A stretch of DNA of 64,000 nucleotides from Tenacibaculum sp. 190524A02b (GTDB lineage: Bacteria > Bacteroidota > Bacteroidia > Flavobacteriales > Flavobacteriaceae), in the NCBI RefSeq assembly GCF_964036645.1, contig NZ_OZ038525.1:2502501-2566500 (forward strand), read 5' to 3'. Made by a program: the position numbers and the translations under genes. Shown here in pieces: positions 42,725-51,992 of the stretch. Positions within the stretch are counted from its first letter, which is position 1. Each line of letters starts with the position of its first letter. A model generated the notes under the pieces. That model had not been told where the DNA came from. It saw only the letters and a list, made by a program, of their open reading frames with translations, and searched no databases.

Positions 42725-44566
42725 TTAATAATCTAATCTTTTTAGATAATCTAGCTTCATTTGCCAGATGTCTAATTCATCTTTAAATCCTTGAATTCCT
42801 TTACGAACACTTTTAACTAATGGATTATCTTCTGTAGCGTTAGATATAAAACTTAAATTATTTTCTAATTGTTGCATTTCACGAACATTTTCATCTATTT
42901 TTCTTCTAATGAATAACTGTTCACTATCTAACTTTCTGAAATCCTCTTGAGCTAAATAACCATCAACAACATTTTTAAACTTCATCATTTCAATATCAGC
43001 TCTTCCCATATTTAGTTTATTCAAATGAGCATCAATTGCTTTGTTAAATTTTTCATTTAAATGGCGTGCATTTCTTGGCAGAGCTCCTAATTGTTTCCAC
43101 TTAGTTATAGCTTCTTGAACATCTTCAAGTGTTAAACCTTCTTTAGCTTTTATAGCCTCTATGAATTCCTTTTTACCTTCAACAACCGCTAGCTGCTCTT
43201 TATTCAACTCATTTTTATGAGCATGTAACCTATCAAAATAATGATTACAAGCATCTTTAAAACGTTTCCATATTTCATCTGAATATTTTCTTGGCACATG
43301 TCCAATTTTTTTCCAATCAGATTGAATACGTTTCATCGTATTAGTAGTTGCTTCCCAATCATCACTTTCTTTTAAGCTCTCAGCAACCTCTACTAACTCC
43401 ATCTTCTTTTTTAAGTTATCACTCTGAACGCTTTTTTCTTGCTTGTAAAACAGATTTTTAGCAGAATTAAACTTCTTTGTAGCCGCTTTAAATTGTTGCC
43501 ATATAGCTTCACTCTTATTGTACGGAAGCTTACCTACATCAAAATATTTTTTTCGTAAAGCTTCAATGTCTACAATACTTTTTTGCCAATCATTATGTGT
43601 TTTGTTATTGGAAGTATCATACGCATTAATTTCTGCTACAACTTTAAGTTTTTCGTCAATCATATCTTGATACTTTGACTTTAGCTCTTTAAAATGTTGA
43701 TGGCGCTTATCGTGAATTTTTTTTGTTGCTTCACTAAATCGTTTCCAAACGTCTTCTCTATATTCTTTACCTACAGGTCCTATTTCTTCTTTCCATAAAC
43801 GGTGAAGCTCTTGCAGTTCTTTAAAAGCTTGATTTATATCTTCAACATTATTTAAAGCTTCTGCTCTTTCTATTAAACGTAATTTTTCTTCTAAATTATG
43901 CTTAAAGTCTAACTCTCTAAAATCTTTATTTAAATGTAGAAGGTCATAAAAACGTTCTACATGATGATGATAGGTACGCCAAGTATCATTATACTTAGTT
44001 TTAGGAACTGCTCCTATTGCCTTCCATCTATTTTGAAGTTCTTGAAAATCGTTATACATCGTCTTCATATCCGCGCTTTCTATTAAAGACTTCAATTCTT
44101 CAATAATGTTATTGCGTTTTTCAAGATTGTCTTTTAATTGCTTTTCTAATTGAGAGTAATAAACATCTCTTTTCTTTTTATACTCTCCAAGTAATTTATT
44201 GTATTCTGTTTTTACAGGGCTAGAAAACTGAAAATCTATAGAGTTACCTCCTTCGGCCAAAAATGCTTCTTTTTTATCTGCTAATAGCTTCCCAAACTTT
44301 CCATTAAATGAAACTTTTATAGCATCTACGTTATTTTTTAACTGTTGAGCAGGATATTTCTTTAATAATTTACTTAATTCATCAACCAACTTTTGTAAAT
44401 CCATTGCATCGTAATCAAGCATAGGGATTTCATTTTTCTCTTCTGCTTTTTCTGCATCTTGAGCTAACTCTTTCTCTACATCATTTACCGCCTTATCAGT
44501 ATCATTTGCAGTTACAATTTCTTCTTTGGTTGATTGTTCTAAATTTTCTTGATTGTTTTCTAACAT
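42725..44566 (-). CDS. DUF349 repeat protein
   Basis: This 613-residue, highly charged and all-helical protein has repeated units ending in WK.IG.(V/A)P or similar: WKAIGAVPKTKYNDTWRTYHHH, LWKEEIGPVGKEYREDVWKRF, DVGKLPYNKSEAIWQQFK, WKKIGHVPRKYSDEIWKRFK and WKQLGALPRN. Five such DUF349 repeats are visible. The N-terminus is acidic and probably disordered. The family is widespread in Bacteroidota and its function is not established. It is the last gene of the tamB-led operon or a separate unit (89-base gap from aroE). Confidence 0.88.
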   Translation of the reverse strand: MLENNQENLEQSTKEEIVTANDTDKAVNDVEKELAQDAEKAEEKNEIPMLDYDAMDLQKLVDELSKLLKKYPAQQLKNNVDAIKVSFNGKFGKLLADKKEAFLAEGGNSIDFQFSSPVKTEYNKLLGEYKKKRDVYYSQLEKQLKDNLEKRNNIIEELKSLIESADMKTMYNDFQELQNRWKAIGAVPKTKYNDTWRTYHHHVERFYDLLHLNKDFRELDFKHNLEEKLRLIERAEALNNVEDINQAFKELQELHRLWKEEIGPVGKEYREDVWKRFSEATKKIHDKRHQHFKELKSKYQDMIDEKLKVVAEINAYDTSNNKTHNDWQKSIVDIEALRKKYFDVGKLPYNKSEAIWQQFKAATKKFNSAKNLFYKQEKSVQSDNLKKKMELVEVAESLKESDDWEATTNTMKRIQSDWKKIGHVPRKYSDEIWKRFKDACNHYFDRLHAHKNELNKEQLAVVEGKKEFIEAIKAKEGLTLEDVQEAITKWKQLGALPRNARHLNEKFNKAIDAHLNKLNMGRADIEMMKFKNVVDGYLAQEDFRKLDSEQLFIRRKIDENVREMQQLENNLSFISNATEDNPLVKSVRKGIQGFKDELDIWQMKLDYLKRLDY

Positions 44567-44655
44567 ATCTACAATGTTTAAGTTCCTTGTTATTTAGATG
44601 TTAAAGATAAACATAATTACATAAAACCAAACTTTATTTTTAATGAACATTTGAT

Positions 44656-45414
44656 TTATTTATGCCAAATTTTCCACGCTTTTTCTGCTTGTTGTTCTAA
44701 CATTTCTAATCCATTTTTAATAACAGCTCCTTTTTCTTTTCCATGCTTAAGAAAAGTTGTTTCTGACGGATTATATATTAAATCGTACAACAAATGTTTA
44801 TTGGTAATGAATTCATAAGGAATATCTGGGCAATCTTCTACATTTGGATGTGTACCTAACGGTGTACAATTAATTATTAATAAGTTAGCTATCATTAATT
44901 GCTCTGTCACTTCTTGATATGTTATTGTTTTTACTTCTTTAGCTTGTCTGGAAACAAATAAAAAGTCTATTCCTAACTCATCTAAAACAAATGCTACAGC
45001 TTTTGATGCACCGCCAGTACCTAAAATAAGCGCTTTTTTATGATACTCTTTCAGCAATGGTTTTAATGACTGTTTAAAACCATAAGCGTCCGTGTTATAT
45101 CCTTTTAGTTTTCCATTACTTGTTATTTTAATTGTATTTACAGCTCCTATTGCTTTTGCTTGTTCATCTACTTCATCTAAATATTCAAAAATCTCTAACT
45201 TGTAAGGTATCGTTACATTCATTCCTTTTAATTCACTAAAATGTGCTTTTAGTTTTGCTGGAAACTCCTGAATACTCTGAAAATCAAAATTTACATACTC
45301 ACAATTATCCAAACCAAGTTTTTCAAATTTCTCCGTAAAGTATCCTCTTGAGAAAGAGTACGATATATTTTTACCTATTAGAGAGAATAGTTGTTTATTT
45401 TCGTTTTTTTCCAT
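44656..45414 (-). CDS. aroE: Shikimate dehydrogenase
   Basis: In this 252-residue protein, FSLIGKNISYSFSRGYF, MNVTIPYKLEIFEYL (the catalytic Lys), IGAVNTIK, GYNTDAYGF, the nucleotide turn LILGTGGASKAVAF and NGLEMLEQQAEKAW together identify AroE. It reduces 3-dehydroshikimate with NADPH in aromatic amino acid synthesis. Its start overlaps the end of the upstream DUF368 gene by 20 bases, so it is translationally coupled. The length is in the short range usual for Flavobacteria. Confidence 0.96.
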   Translation of the reverse strand: MEKNENKQLFSLIGKNISYSFSRGYFTEKFEKLGLDNCEYVNFDFQSIQEFPAKLKAHFSELKGMNVTIPYKLEIFEYLDEVDEQAKAIGAVNTIKITSNGKLKGYNTDAYGFKQSLKPLLKEYHKKALILGTGGASKAVAFVLDELGIDFLFVSRQAKEVKTITYQEVTEQLMIANLLIINCTPLGTHPNVEDCPDIPYEFITNKHLLYDLIYNPSETTFLKHGKEKGAVIKNGLEMLEQQAEKAWKIWHK

Positions 45415-46402
45415 AAAAATCTATAATTAAAATCATGATAATACCTAGTGTAATAAACCCAATAGTTAACCATGTATCTGACAAAGCTAAATCTGGTAAA
45501 TATCGCTCATAATTTTCTACTATTTTATTTCCTTTTTTATCCAGCAAATATGCTGAATTGTTCATTTTATATATAGTTCTTTTCCAAGGCCAAACAATTC
45601 CTAAAGAACCTGTAATGAACCCTATAATAATAGCAGATACAATTTGGTGCCATCGTTTTAAGACATATCCTAACACATGTGATATTGAAACTAAACCAAA
45701 AGCCGACCCTAGTGTAAAAACACCTATTATTTTAAGATACCTAACTTTAATCTCATCTTTTAGCACATTAAAATCACCAGAAAAAAGTCTAGTTATTACG
45801 CTTCCTAAAACGTTCACGCTATCTACCAAAAGTAATACGTAGTTTCCTAGTAAAATAAGTATAAAAGATCCTGATAGACCAGGCAATGTCATTCCTGAAA
45901 CCCCTATAATTCCGCATACAAAAACAAACCATAAATTGTCGTTTTCTTTGGCTGGTGTCATAAAACTTATCGACAACCCTATTCCAACTCCTATAAGTAA
46001 TGATATTATATTTTTCCACTTCCAATCTCCAAAATCTTTTGAGATGTAATAAATAGAACCTATAATCATCCCAAAAAACCATGCCCAAACATATAGTTCA
46101 TAGTTTTTTAAGAAGTAATCTAACACTAAAGAAATACTAAAATAGCTAAACATGCTTCCTAGCATTACCAATGCTAAAAATTGGATATTTACATATTGTC
46201 CAAAACTTTTAAAACGTCCATTAAACAGTAGTTTAAAAGCTTTCCCATTAATTCTTTGGAAAGTAAATATTAATTCTTCATAAAACCCCATTACAAAAGC
46301 TACCATTCCACCAGAAACCCCAGGCACTTTATTAGCGCCTCCCATAGCTAAACCTTTTAAAAAAAGAGTAACTTTTTCTACAAATGTTCGATCTTTATAC
46401 AT
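45395..46402 (-). CDS. DUF368 membrane protein, copy 2 (PopT-like polyprenyl-phosphate transporter)
   Basis: In this 335-residue protein, the signature GLAMGGANKVPGVSGGMVAFVMGFYEEL at the N-terminus and the second half-repeat GMTLPGLSGSFILILLGNY mark DUF368. Eight or more membrane segments are visible. Members called PopT recycle the lipid carrier undecaprenyl phosphate across the membrane (established for some bacteria; transfer to this protein is inference). An insertion near the C-terminus (NNSAYLLDKKGNKIVENYERYLPDLALSD) and GANKVPG in place of GAADVVPG distinguish it from its neighbour copy. It overlaps aroE by 20 bases. Confidence 0.88.
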   Translation of the reverse strand: MYKDRTFVEKVTLFLKGLAMGGANKVPGVSGGMVAFVMGFYEELIFTFQRINGKAFKLLFNGRFKSFGQYVNIQFLALVMLGSMFSYFSISLVLDYFLKNYELYVWAWFFGMIIGSIYYISKDFGDWKWKNIISLLIGVGIGLSISFMTPAKENDNLWFVFVCGIIGVSGMTLPGLSGSFILILLGNYVLLLVDSVNVLGSVITRLFSGDFNVLKDEIKVRYLKIIGVFTLGSAFGLVSISHVLGYVLKRWHQIVSAIIIGFITGSLGIVWPWKRTIYKMNNSAYLLDKKGNKIVENYERYLPDLALSDTWLTIGFITLGIIMILIIDFYGKKRK

Positions 46403-46437
46403 TGGTTTTATTTACAGAACTACGAAGTTACATATTT

Positions 46438-47361
46438 CTATTGCTTTTTAACTGCTAATTTTTCTAAGAGTAGTATTAAACTAAATCCTATTATTGCCAG
46501 TACAATCGCATATAATAACTGAGCATTACCTTCATAAACAAAAGGGGAAATAGATCTTTCATTAAAGGGTACTTGTTCTCCATGAGAATTGGTCCTGTAT
46601 GTGATCACCTCTTTCCATGGCCATATTTTATTTAATGAACCTATTATAAAACCTGTTAAAGCTGCTAATGTGTAGTTTTTATAATTGTTAAATAACCACT
46701 TTAATATTCTTGAAAAAGAAAGCAATCCTACAATGGTTCCAACACCTACAGTTGCTATAGTTGTCATATCCCTATTATTCACCGCTGTTAGTATTGGTTT
46801 ATAAGCTCCTAAAAGTACTAAAATAAAAGACCCTGAAATTCCTGGTAAAATCATAGCGCAAATTGCCAACGCTCCTGCTAAAAACAAAAATAATGGTGAC
46901 GAACTTTCTGTTACCATTGGGTTTAGTGTAGTTATATAATAGGCCAATACAGTTCCTAAAATGATTAGCATTACAGATAAAAGGTTCCATTTTGTTATTT
47001 GTTTTGCTATATATATTACACTTGCTAAAACTAATCCGAAGAAAAATGACCAGAGCAATATAGGGTGATTATCTAACAACCAAGCTATAGCTTTGGCTAA
47101 AGATAGTACACTAATAAAAATTCCTATAAATAATGAAGCTAAAAAATTACCATTAAGTTGTTTCCATGCTTTTTTAAAACCTTCTTTTCTTAATGTTTTT
47201 AATAACTTTAAGTTAATATTACTAATTGAAGTTAACAACTCTTCATAAATTCCAGAAATAAAAGCAATAGTTCCTCCTGAAACTCCTGGCACTACATCTG
47301 CTGCTCCCATAGCAATTCCTTTTAATCCAATTACCACGTAATCTTTAATTGATCTACTCAT
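46438..47361 (-). CDS. DUF368 membrane protein, copy 1 (PopT-like polyprenyl-phosphate transporter)
   Basis: In this 307-residue protein, KGIAMGAADVVPGVSGGTIAFISGIYEEL and the later AMILPGISGSFILVLLGAY are the paired DUF368 signatures. Eight or more membrane helices are visible. It is closer to the usual family sequence than copy 2. It starts 6 bases after the tamB stop and is followed by copy 2 after 35 bases, so all are on one transcript. A role in moving undecaprenyl phosphate back to the cytoplasmic side is the best guess. Confidence 0.9.
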   Translation of the reverse strand: MSRSIKDYVVIGLKGIAMGAADVVPGVSGGTIAFISGIYEELLTSISNINLKLLKTLRKEGFKKAWKQLNGNFLASLFIGIFISVLSLAKAIAWLLDNHPILLWSFFFGLVLASVIYIAKQITKWNLLSVMLIILGTVLAYYITTLNPMVTESSSPLFLFLAGALAICAMILPGISGSFILVLLGAYKPILTAVNNRDMTTIATVGVGTIVGLLSFSRILKWLFNNYKNYTLAALTGFIIGSLNKIWPWKEVITYRTNSHGEQVPFNERSISPFVYEGNAQLLYAIVLAIIGFSLILLLEKLAVKKQ

Positions 47362-47367
47362 GTAAGT

Positions 47368-50300
47368 TTAGTTATTTGTTTTTTTCTTTCTTTTTGTTTT
47401 AAAATGAATTATTTTCTTTTCTTCTTTTTTTAAGGTGTCTTTTTTAGCTTTTTGCTCTTTCTTTTTTAGTCCTAGTTTCTTTTTTAAATCTGATAAATTA
47501 TTAAAATTCACCTGATAAGACAAACCTACACCTTGGGTATACCCCTCATCATCAACTGAATACTGAACATCATTTTGTCTATTAAACACCGTTCCTCTAA
47601 AGTTCCCTTCTTCATTAAGCAATACTTCTACTTTTACTTCACCTACAACATTAGTTTGAGTATTTCCTCCTACAGGAACTCCTACTTTCCCATTCACTAA
47701 TACCCTATCACTTAACTGTGTACTAACTGACACGTCTACTTGATCATCCGTATTTAAATTATTAACTTCTCCTCTATCAGCTTGTGTATATCCTACTCCA
47801 ACTTTAATTTTATTCCCTTCACTATTTAACATATTTGAAAGGATACTTGAAGCTATTTCTGATGCTGTTCCTGTTAGACCTGAACTAGCACTATTACCAA
47901 TGGTTTCTTCGTTATAAAATGTTCCAAATGCTAATAAAAATGAGAAGTGCTGCATTTTTGTATTTAAATCATTCTCATTTAACACAAACTCTAATTCCGA
48001 GCTTACTGTGGAATTAGCATTAGGTATTTTAATATCAAAATCTTGTTTTGAATTAAATAAACCTCCCGTTATTTTGGTGTACAAATCTATGGGTATTTTT
48101 CTATTAGAAGCTATATTATCTAACACTTGTGCTGGATTTGCTTTTGTTCTATAAACAGCGGTTATATCTAACTCAGCATTATACGGACTACCATTCCATG
48201 AAATTGTTCCGCCTTTTTGTACTTTAAAAGGTTTATTTATACCGGCATATTTAAAGTTATAAAACCCGTTATCAACAGTAAAATCACCAAACATATTAAA
48301 TTTACCTCGGGTATCAATATCAATAAATAAGTTACCAGTTCCACTTCCTTGCAATTCACTTCCAGAAACTTTATCTATTACCACTTGTGCTATAGCATCT
48401 TTGGTTACTGCTAAATTTATCTTTAAATCTAGTCCTTTAATATCATCTATGGCAATATTTCCCTCTTTTTTCACCTCATCTTTTCTTCTAAAATGAATTA
48501 ACTTATAATTATCAATCATTTTAACATCACTTAAAGGAATTACAAACTTAGTACCAGGCTGTGTACTTCCATTAACATCAATATCTAAATTACTTGTTAA
48601 CCCTGTTATTTCAGCAGAGCCTTTTAAAAATCCAGTCCCATAATATTGAATATCTTCTTGTTCTTTTGTATCTAGAATTAATAAATTTTCTGTATTAATA
48701 TCAAGATCCATAAACCACAATTTAAAGTTTTGGTGTGCTATATAGCCTGATAAACTACCTCTAGTTTTATATTTTGTATCTTCTAAAATTACATTATTCA
48801 ACTTAAATTGTTGTCCCTCTAACTCTACTGATGTATTTCCTTTTAAATCAAAATCTACGTTTAAATAAGGAAATCCTAAACCAGTCTCTTCAAAATTTAA
48901 AACACCATTAAAATTTGGATTACCTAGTGGGCCCTTAGCCGTAAAATCACCTGATACTTTTCCTCTTAATTTAGATAAAACTTCTTCTCCTAAAGGACTA
49001 AATGCTGCTATTTCATATTCTTTTAATGATACATTTAAATCTAAAGTAGGTCTTTTTCCACTTAAATTAACATCTCCTTTAGCAGAAATACTCTTTGCTT
49101 TTTCATTATCTAAAGACATAGTTACTTGATAATTTTCATAAGAGTTTTTCCCTGTAAGATTTAATGCTAAATCTCCTTGTTCAAAATCATTAATTTTAAA
49201 ATCTTCTATTAATAAATTAGCTTTAGGCTCTACTTTATTTTCTTCTTGTTTAAAATTAACAAAACCGTTTACTTTTCCATTTAACTTTAAACTATCAATA
49301 GTAGGCAAAAAACTTTCTAATTTAACTTTTGTAAACTTAGCTTGAAGGTCACGATAATTTTTCCCTTTTAAACTCCCAGATAGATCAATTTTCTGTTCAT
49401 TTGAAGCAAAAACAAACGGGCTAATTACAAAGTCATTTTCTTTTAAATTAAATGTTACTTTATTTTTTTTATTATTCTTAGGATTTATTACCCAATCAAA
49501 TCCTTTGTAATTTAGAATTGATTTTTGAACTCCTACTACAGATTTTTTAGATTCATCTATTGTATAATAAAAATCTAGATTGAAGTTTTCTGCATAATTT
49601 TTCCCTCCCTTAAAAACAGACTTAAAAAACAAAGTATCTTTATGTGTTCTATTTAAAAGGTTTAGCTTTTCTATATTATAATATTTAGTGTTAACTTTTT
49701 TTGCTGTTAAATGTGTATTATATAATGGATTTTTATTATCCATACGCAATACCAAGCCATCAATTAAGTTATCATATAAATTTATATTGGGTGATGTAAA
49801 GGTTAATTTTAATGAATTTTTATCTGAGTTAATTTTACCTTTTATGTGTGTGTTTTTTCCTATTGCTATTTGTGGGAAAAACACATCTACAATTTGGTTA
49901 TAAATTGTAAAATCAAACTCTAAAAACTGGCTAGGTGTTACTTCATGAGGTTCATAATTTGTATATACGCTACCTAAAGCATTTTGGGTTATTGGTAATA
50001 ATTCTTTAAATAAAAATTTACCTCGTAATTTTCCCTTTACAATATCTTCAGAATTTACTTCAATGGTTTTAACGCTATCTTTTACTGAAGAATTTATAAT
50101 AAACTTTCTAAATGTATATTCTTGTTTTTGATTTTTATATTTAAAGTTATTAAAAGTAGCTTTTCCAACGATATCATCAAATGTATTTCCAGAAATATCC
50201 AGTTTTACCCTTCCTTTTAATGTTGCTAAACTATCTCTAACAAATAAGTTAGTCTTCTTTAAATCTATATAATCGATATCTGCTTCAAAATTAAAATTAT

Positions 50301-51777
50301 GTACTAGTGATGAAAAATCTGCAAGTCCTTCAAACTTCATTTTAAAATTCTCATCTTCTGCGCTTAAAAAACCATCAAACTTTTTATTTTGAAACTGTCC
50401 GTTAACATTTAAGTCTTTATATTCATATTCTTTAAACTCTAAACTACTGACTTTTCCAATGATAGTAGTATTGATATTATCAATATTAAAACCACTTCCA
50501 TTTACATCTGCTCTCAAAGAAATTTTACCCAATAATGGATCATTAGCAAACACACCTATATCAAAATCTTTAAATTCAATTTCTCCAACATAAGCTGCTT
50601 CATCTATATTATCTATGTTTGTCAATTGTAAATCAGAAATAGTAGTTCCTATTTCAGAGTCAACATTTAATGTTGCCTCCATTTGTTCAGGGGTAATTTT
50701 AACCAAACCTGACATTGTAAAGTTTCCTAACTTATGAAATTCGCTTGGTAATGTTTTTCCTAATAGATTTGGTAATACACTTTTTAATTGATAATAATTA
50801 GCTGTTACATCTTTTAAATCAGCATCAAAAACAAAACCTCTATCCGTTTTTATAGCATTTACAAACCCTAAATCTCCAACAATACGCATTCCTCGTTTAG
50901 AGCGTAGCCTTACATTAGTAGCACTAAAATTATTTAAGACACCATCAATATTCCCCGTAAAATACATTACATCACTCCCTCTAAACTCTTTATAAAGTTT
51001 ACTTAAGTCTTTTACTGATAAAGCACTTTTTTTAAATTTTGCTTTAATATTAACTTTATCATTAAAATCAATAAAATCTTTTCTCTTGTATTTAAATTTA
51101 ATATCTGCTTTTAACTCCGATTTATTATCTGTTTTTAATGTTGTGTTTTCAAAAAGCATGTATTTTTTTGTGTATACAAAATCTGTAGATAAATTGGTTA
51201 CATTGACACCTCTATTCTCCGTAAAATACATGTCTTTAATCTTTATAGAAACATCAGGTCCAACAATAGAAAAGTTGTGTAAATTTGCACCTGCCTTGTT
51301 TGCAGAAAACTGAAGCTCATCTTTTTTATTTGCATCAATGAGTTTAAAAGTTAAATCTCTTAATTTAATTTTTTCACTTCTTAAAATAAAAGGCTTGGAT
51401 AAACTATCTTTTGGTTTCCCATCATCAAAACTTTCAATAAAAACAGCCATGTTATCATTATCCTCTCCTTTATAAGTTTTCATATAGAAATGGACACCAC
51501 TTAATGAAGCTTCTTCAAGGTCTACTTTATTTTCAATTACTTTTTTAGCATTAAGTAGAGAGGTACTTAGTTTTTTCACAAAAATTAAGGTATCTTGATG
51601 ATGGTCTCTAATCTCTATTTCTTTTAATTTTACACTACCCAACCATGATAAATCTAATTTCTTTACAACTATATTGGTTCCAAAACTTTTGTTTACATAA
51701 TCGGTAGCATAACCGGCTAGCTTACTTTGAACAAAAGGTGTAGATAATAAAAGTATCAACAATATCAAAAATAGCAC
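47368..51777 (-). CDS. tamB: TamB-domain translocation/assembly protein (start uncertain, non-ATG)
   Basis: This 1469-residue protein, counted from a GTG at 51777, is very long and beta-rich, with an N-terminal hydrophobic anchor (FLILLILLLSTPFVQSKLAGYATDYVN). The long AsmA-like body is followed by the C-terminal TamB/DUF490 domain (VDNGFYNFKYAG..., then GTISWNGSPYNAELDITAVYRTKA, ending in a barrel-like part). TamB-like proteins bridge the envelope and are thought to carry phospholipid to the outer membrane. No ATG is in frame near the start. Twenty codons upstream, still open, encode the basic residues expected before the anchor (KFKTIKTVRKIVFKALKY), beginning at an ATT at 51837, so the true start is probably further upstream. 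It is divergent from tsaD and leads the DUF368-aroE operon. Confidence 0.88.
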   Translation of the reverse strand: MLFLILLILLLSTPFVQSKLAGYATDYVNKSFGTNIVVKKLDLSWLGSVKLKEIEIRDHHQDTLIFVKKLSTSLLNAKKVIENKVDLEEASLSGVHFYMKTYKGEDNDNMAVFIESFDDGKPKDSLSKPFILRSEKIKLRDLTFKLIDANKKDELQFSANKAGANLHNFSIVGPDVSIKIKDMYFTENRGVNVTNLSTDFVYTKKYMLFENTTLKTDNKSELKADIKFKYKRKDFIDFNDKVNIKAKFKKSALSVKDLSKLYKEFRGSDVMYFTGNIDGVLNNFSATNVRLRSKRGMRIVGDLGFVNAIKTDRGFVFDADLKDVTANYYQLKSVLPNLLGKTLPSEFHKLGNFTMSGLVKITPEQMEATLNVDSEIGTTISDLQLTNIDNIDEAAYVGEIEFKDFDIGVFANDPLLGKISLRADVNGSGFNIDNINTTIIGKVSSLEFKEYEYKDLNVNGQFQNKKFDGFLSAEDENFKMKFEGLADFSSLVHNFNFEADIDYIDLKKTNLFVRDSLATLKGRVKLDISGNTFDDIVGKATFNNFKYKNQKQEYTFRKFIINSSVKDSVKTIEVNSEDIVKGKLRGKFLFKELLPITQNALGSVYTNYEPHEVTPSQFLEFDFTIYNQIVDVFFPQIAIGKNTHIKGKINSDKNSLKLTFTSPNINLYDNLIDGLVLRMDNKNPLYNTHLTAKKVNTKYYNIEKLNLLNRTHKDTLFFKSVFKGGKNYAENFNLDFYYTIDESKKSVVGVQKSILNYKGFDWVINPKNNKKNKVTFNLKENDFVISPFVFASNEQKIDLSGSLKGKNYRDLQAKFTKVKLESFLPTIDSLKLNGKVNGFVNFKQEENKVEPKANLLIEDFKINDFEQGDLALNLTGKNSYENYQVTMSLDNEKAKSISAKGDVNLSGKRPTLDLNVSLKEYEIAAFSPLGEEVLSKLRGKVSGDFTAKGPLGNPNFNGVLNFEETGLGFPYLNVDFDLKGNTSVELEGQQFKLNNVILEDTKYKTRGSLSGYIAHQNFKLWFMDLDINTENLLILDTKEQEDIQYYGTGFLKGSAEITGLTSNLDIDVNGSTQPGTKFVIPLSDVKMIDNYKLIHFRRKDEVKKEGNIAIDDIKGLDLKINLAVTKDAIAQVVIDKVSGSELQGSGTGNLFIDIDTRGKFNMFGDFTVDNGFYNFKYAGINKPFKVQKGGTISWNGSPYNAELDITAVYRTKANPAQVLDNIASNRKIPIDLYTKITGGLFNSKQDFDIKIPNANSTVSSELEFVLNENDLNTKMQHFSFLLAFGTFYNEETIGNSASSGLTGTASEIASSILSNMLNSEGNKIKVGVGYTQADRGEVNNLNTDDQVDVSVSTQLSDRVLVNGKVGVPVGGNTQTNVVGEVKVEVLLNEEGNFRGTVFNRQNDVQYSVDDEGYTQGVGLSYQVNFNNLSDLKKKLGLKKKEQKAKKDTLKKEEKKIIHFKTKRKKKTNN

Positions 51778-51966
51778 TATGTACTTTAAAGCTTTAAATA
51801 CTATTTTTCTTACTGTTTTTATGGTCTTAAATTTAATGTAATATCGTTAATTTATAATCAACTCAAAAATTAATAATTGGCATAACAAAAGTAACTAGCT
51901 AACCCCAAAAATCCTGCCTTATTATAAAGAAAATTAGATTTTAACTAAATTCTAACGCATTATCAA

Positions 51967-51974
51967 TATTTTTG
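51967..51974 (+). promoter_or_regulatory. -7 element of tsaD
   Basis: TATTTTTG matches TAnnTTTG and ends 18 bases before the proposed TTG start at 51993. A start at 51972 would lie inside it, which argues for the later start. Confidence 0.5.
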
Positions 51975-51992
51975 CTGTTTAAACCTTTTATT

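Noticed and set aside
45558..45842. Plus-strand frame opposite the second DUF368 gene
   Set aside because: Antisense shadow of a clear membrane-protein gene.
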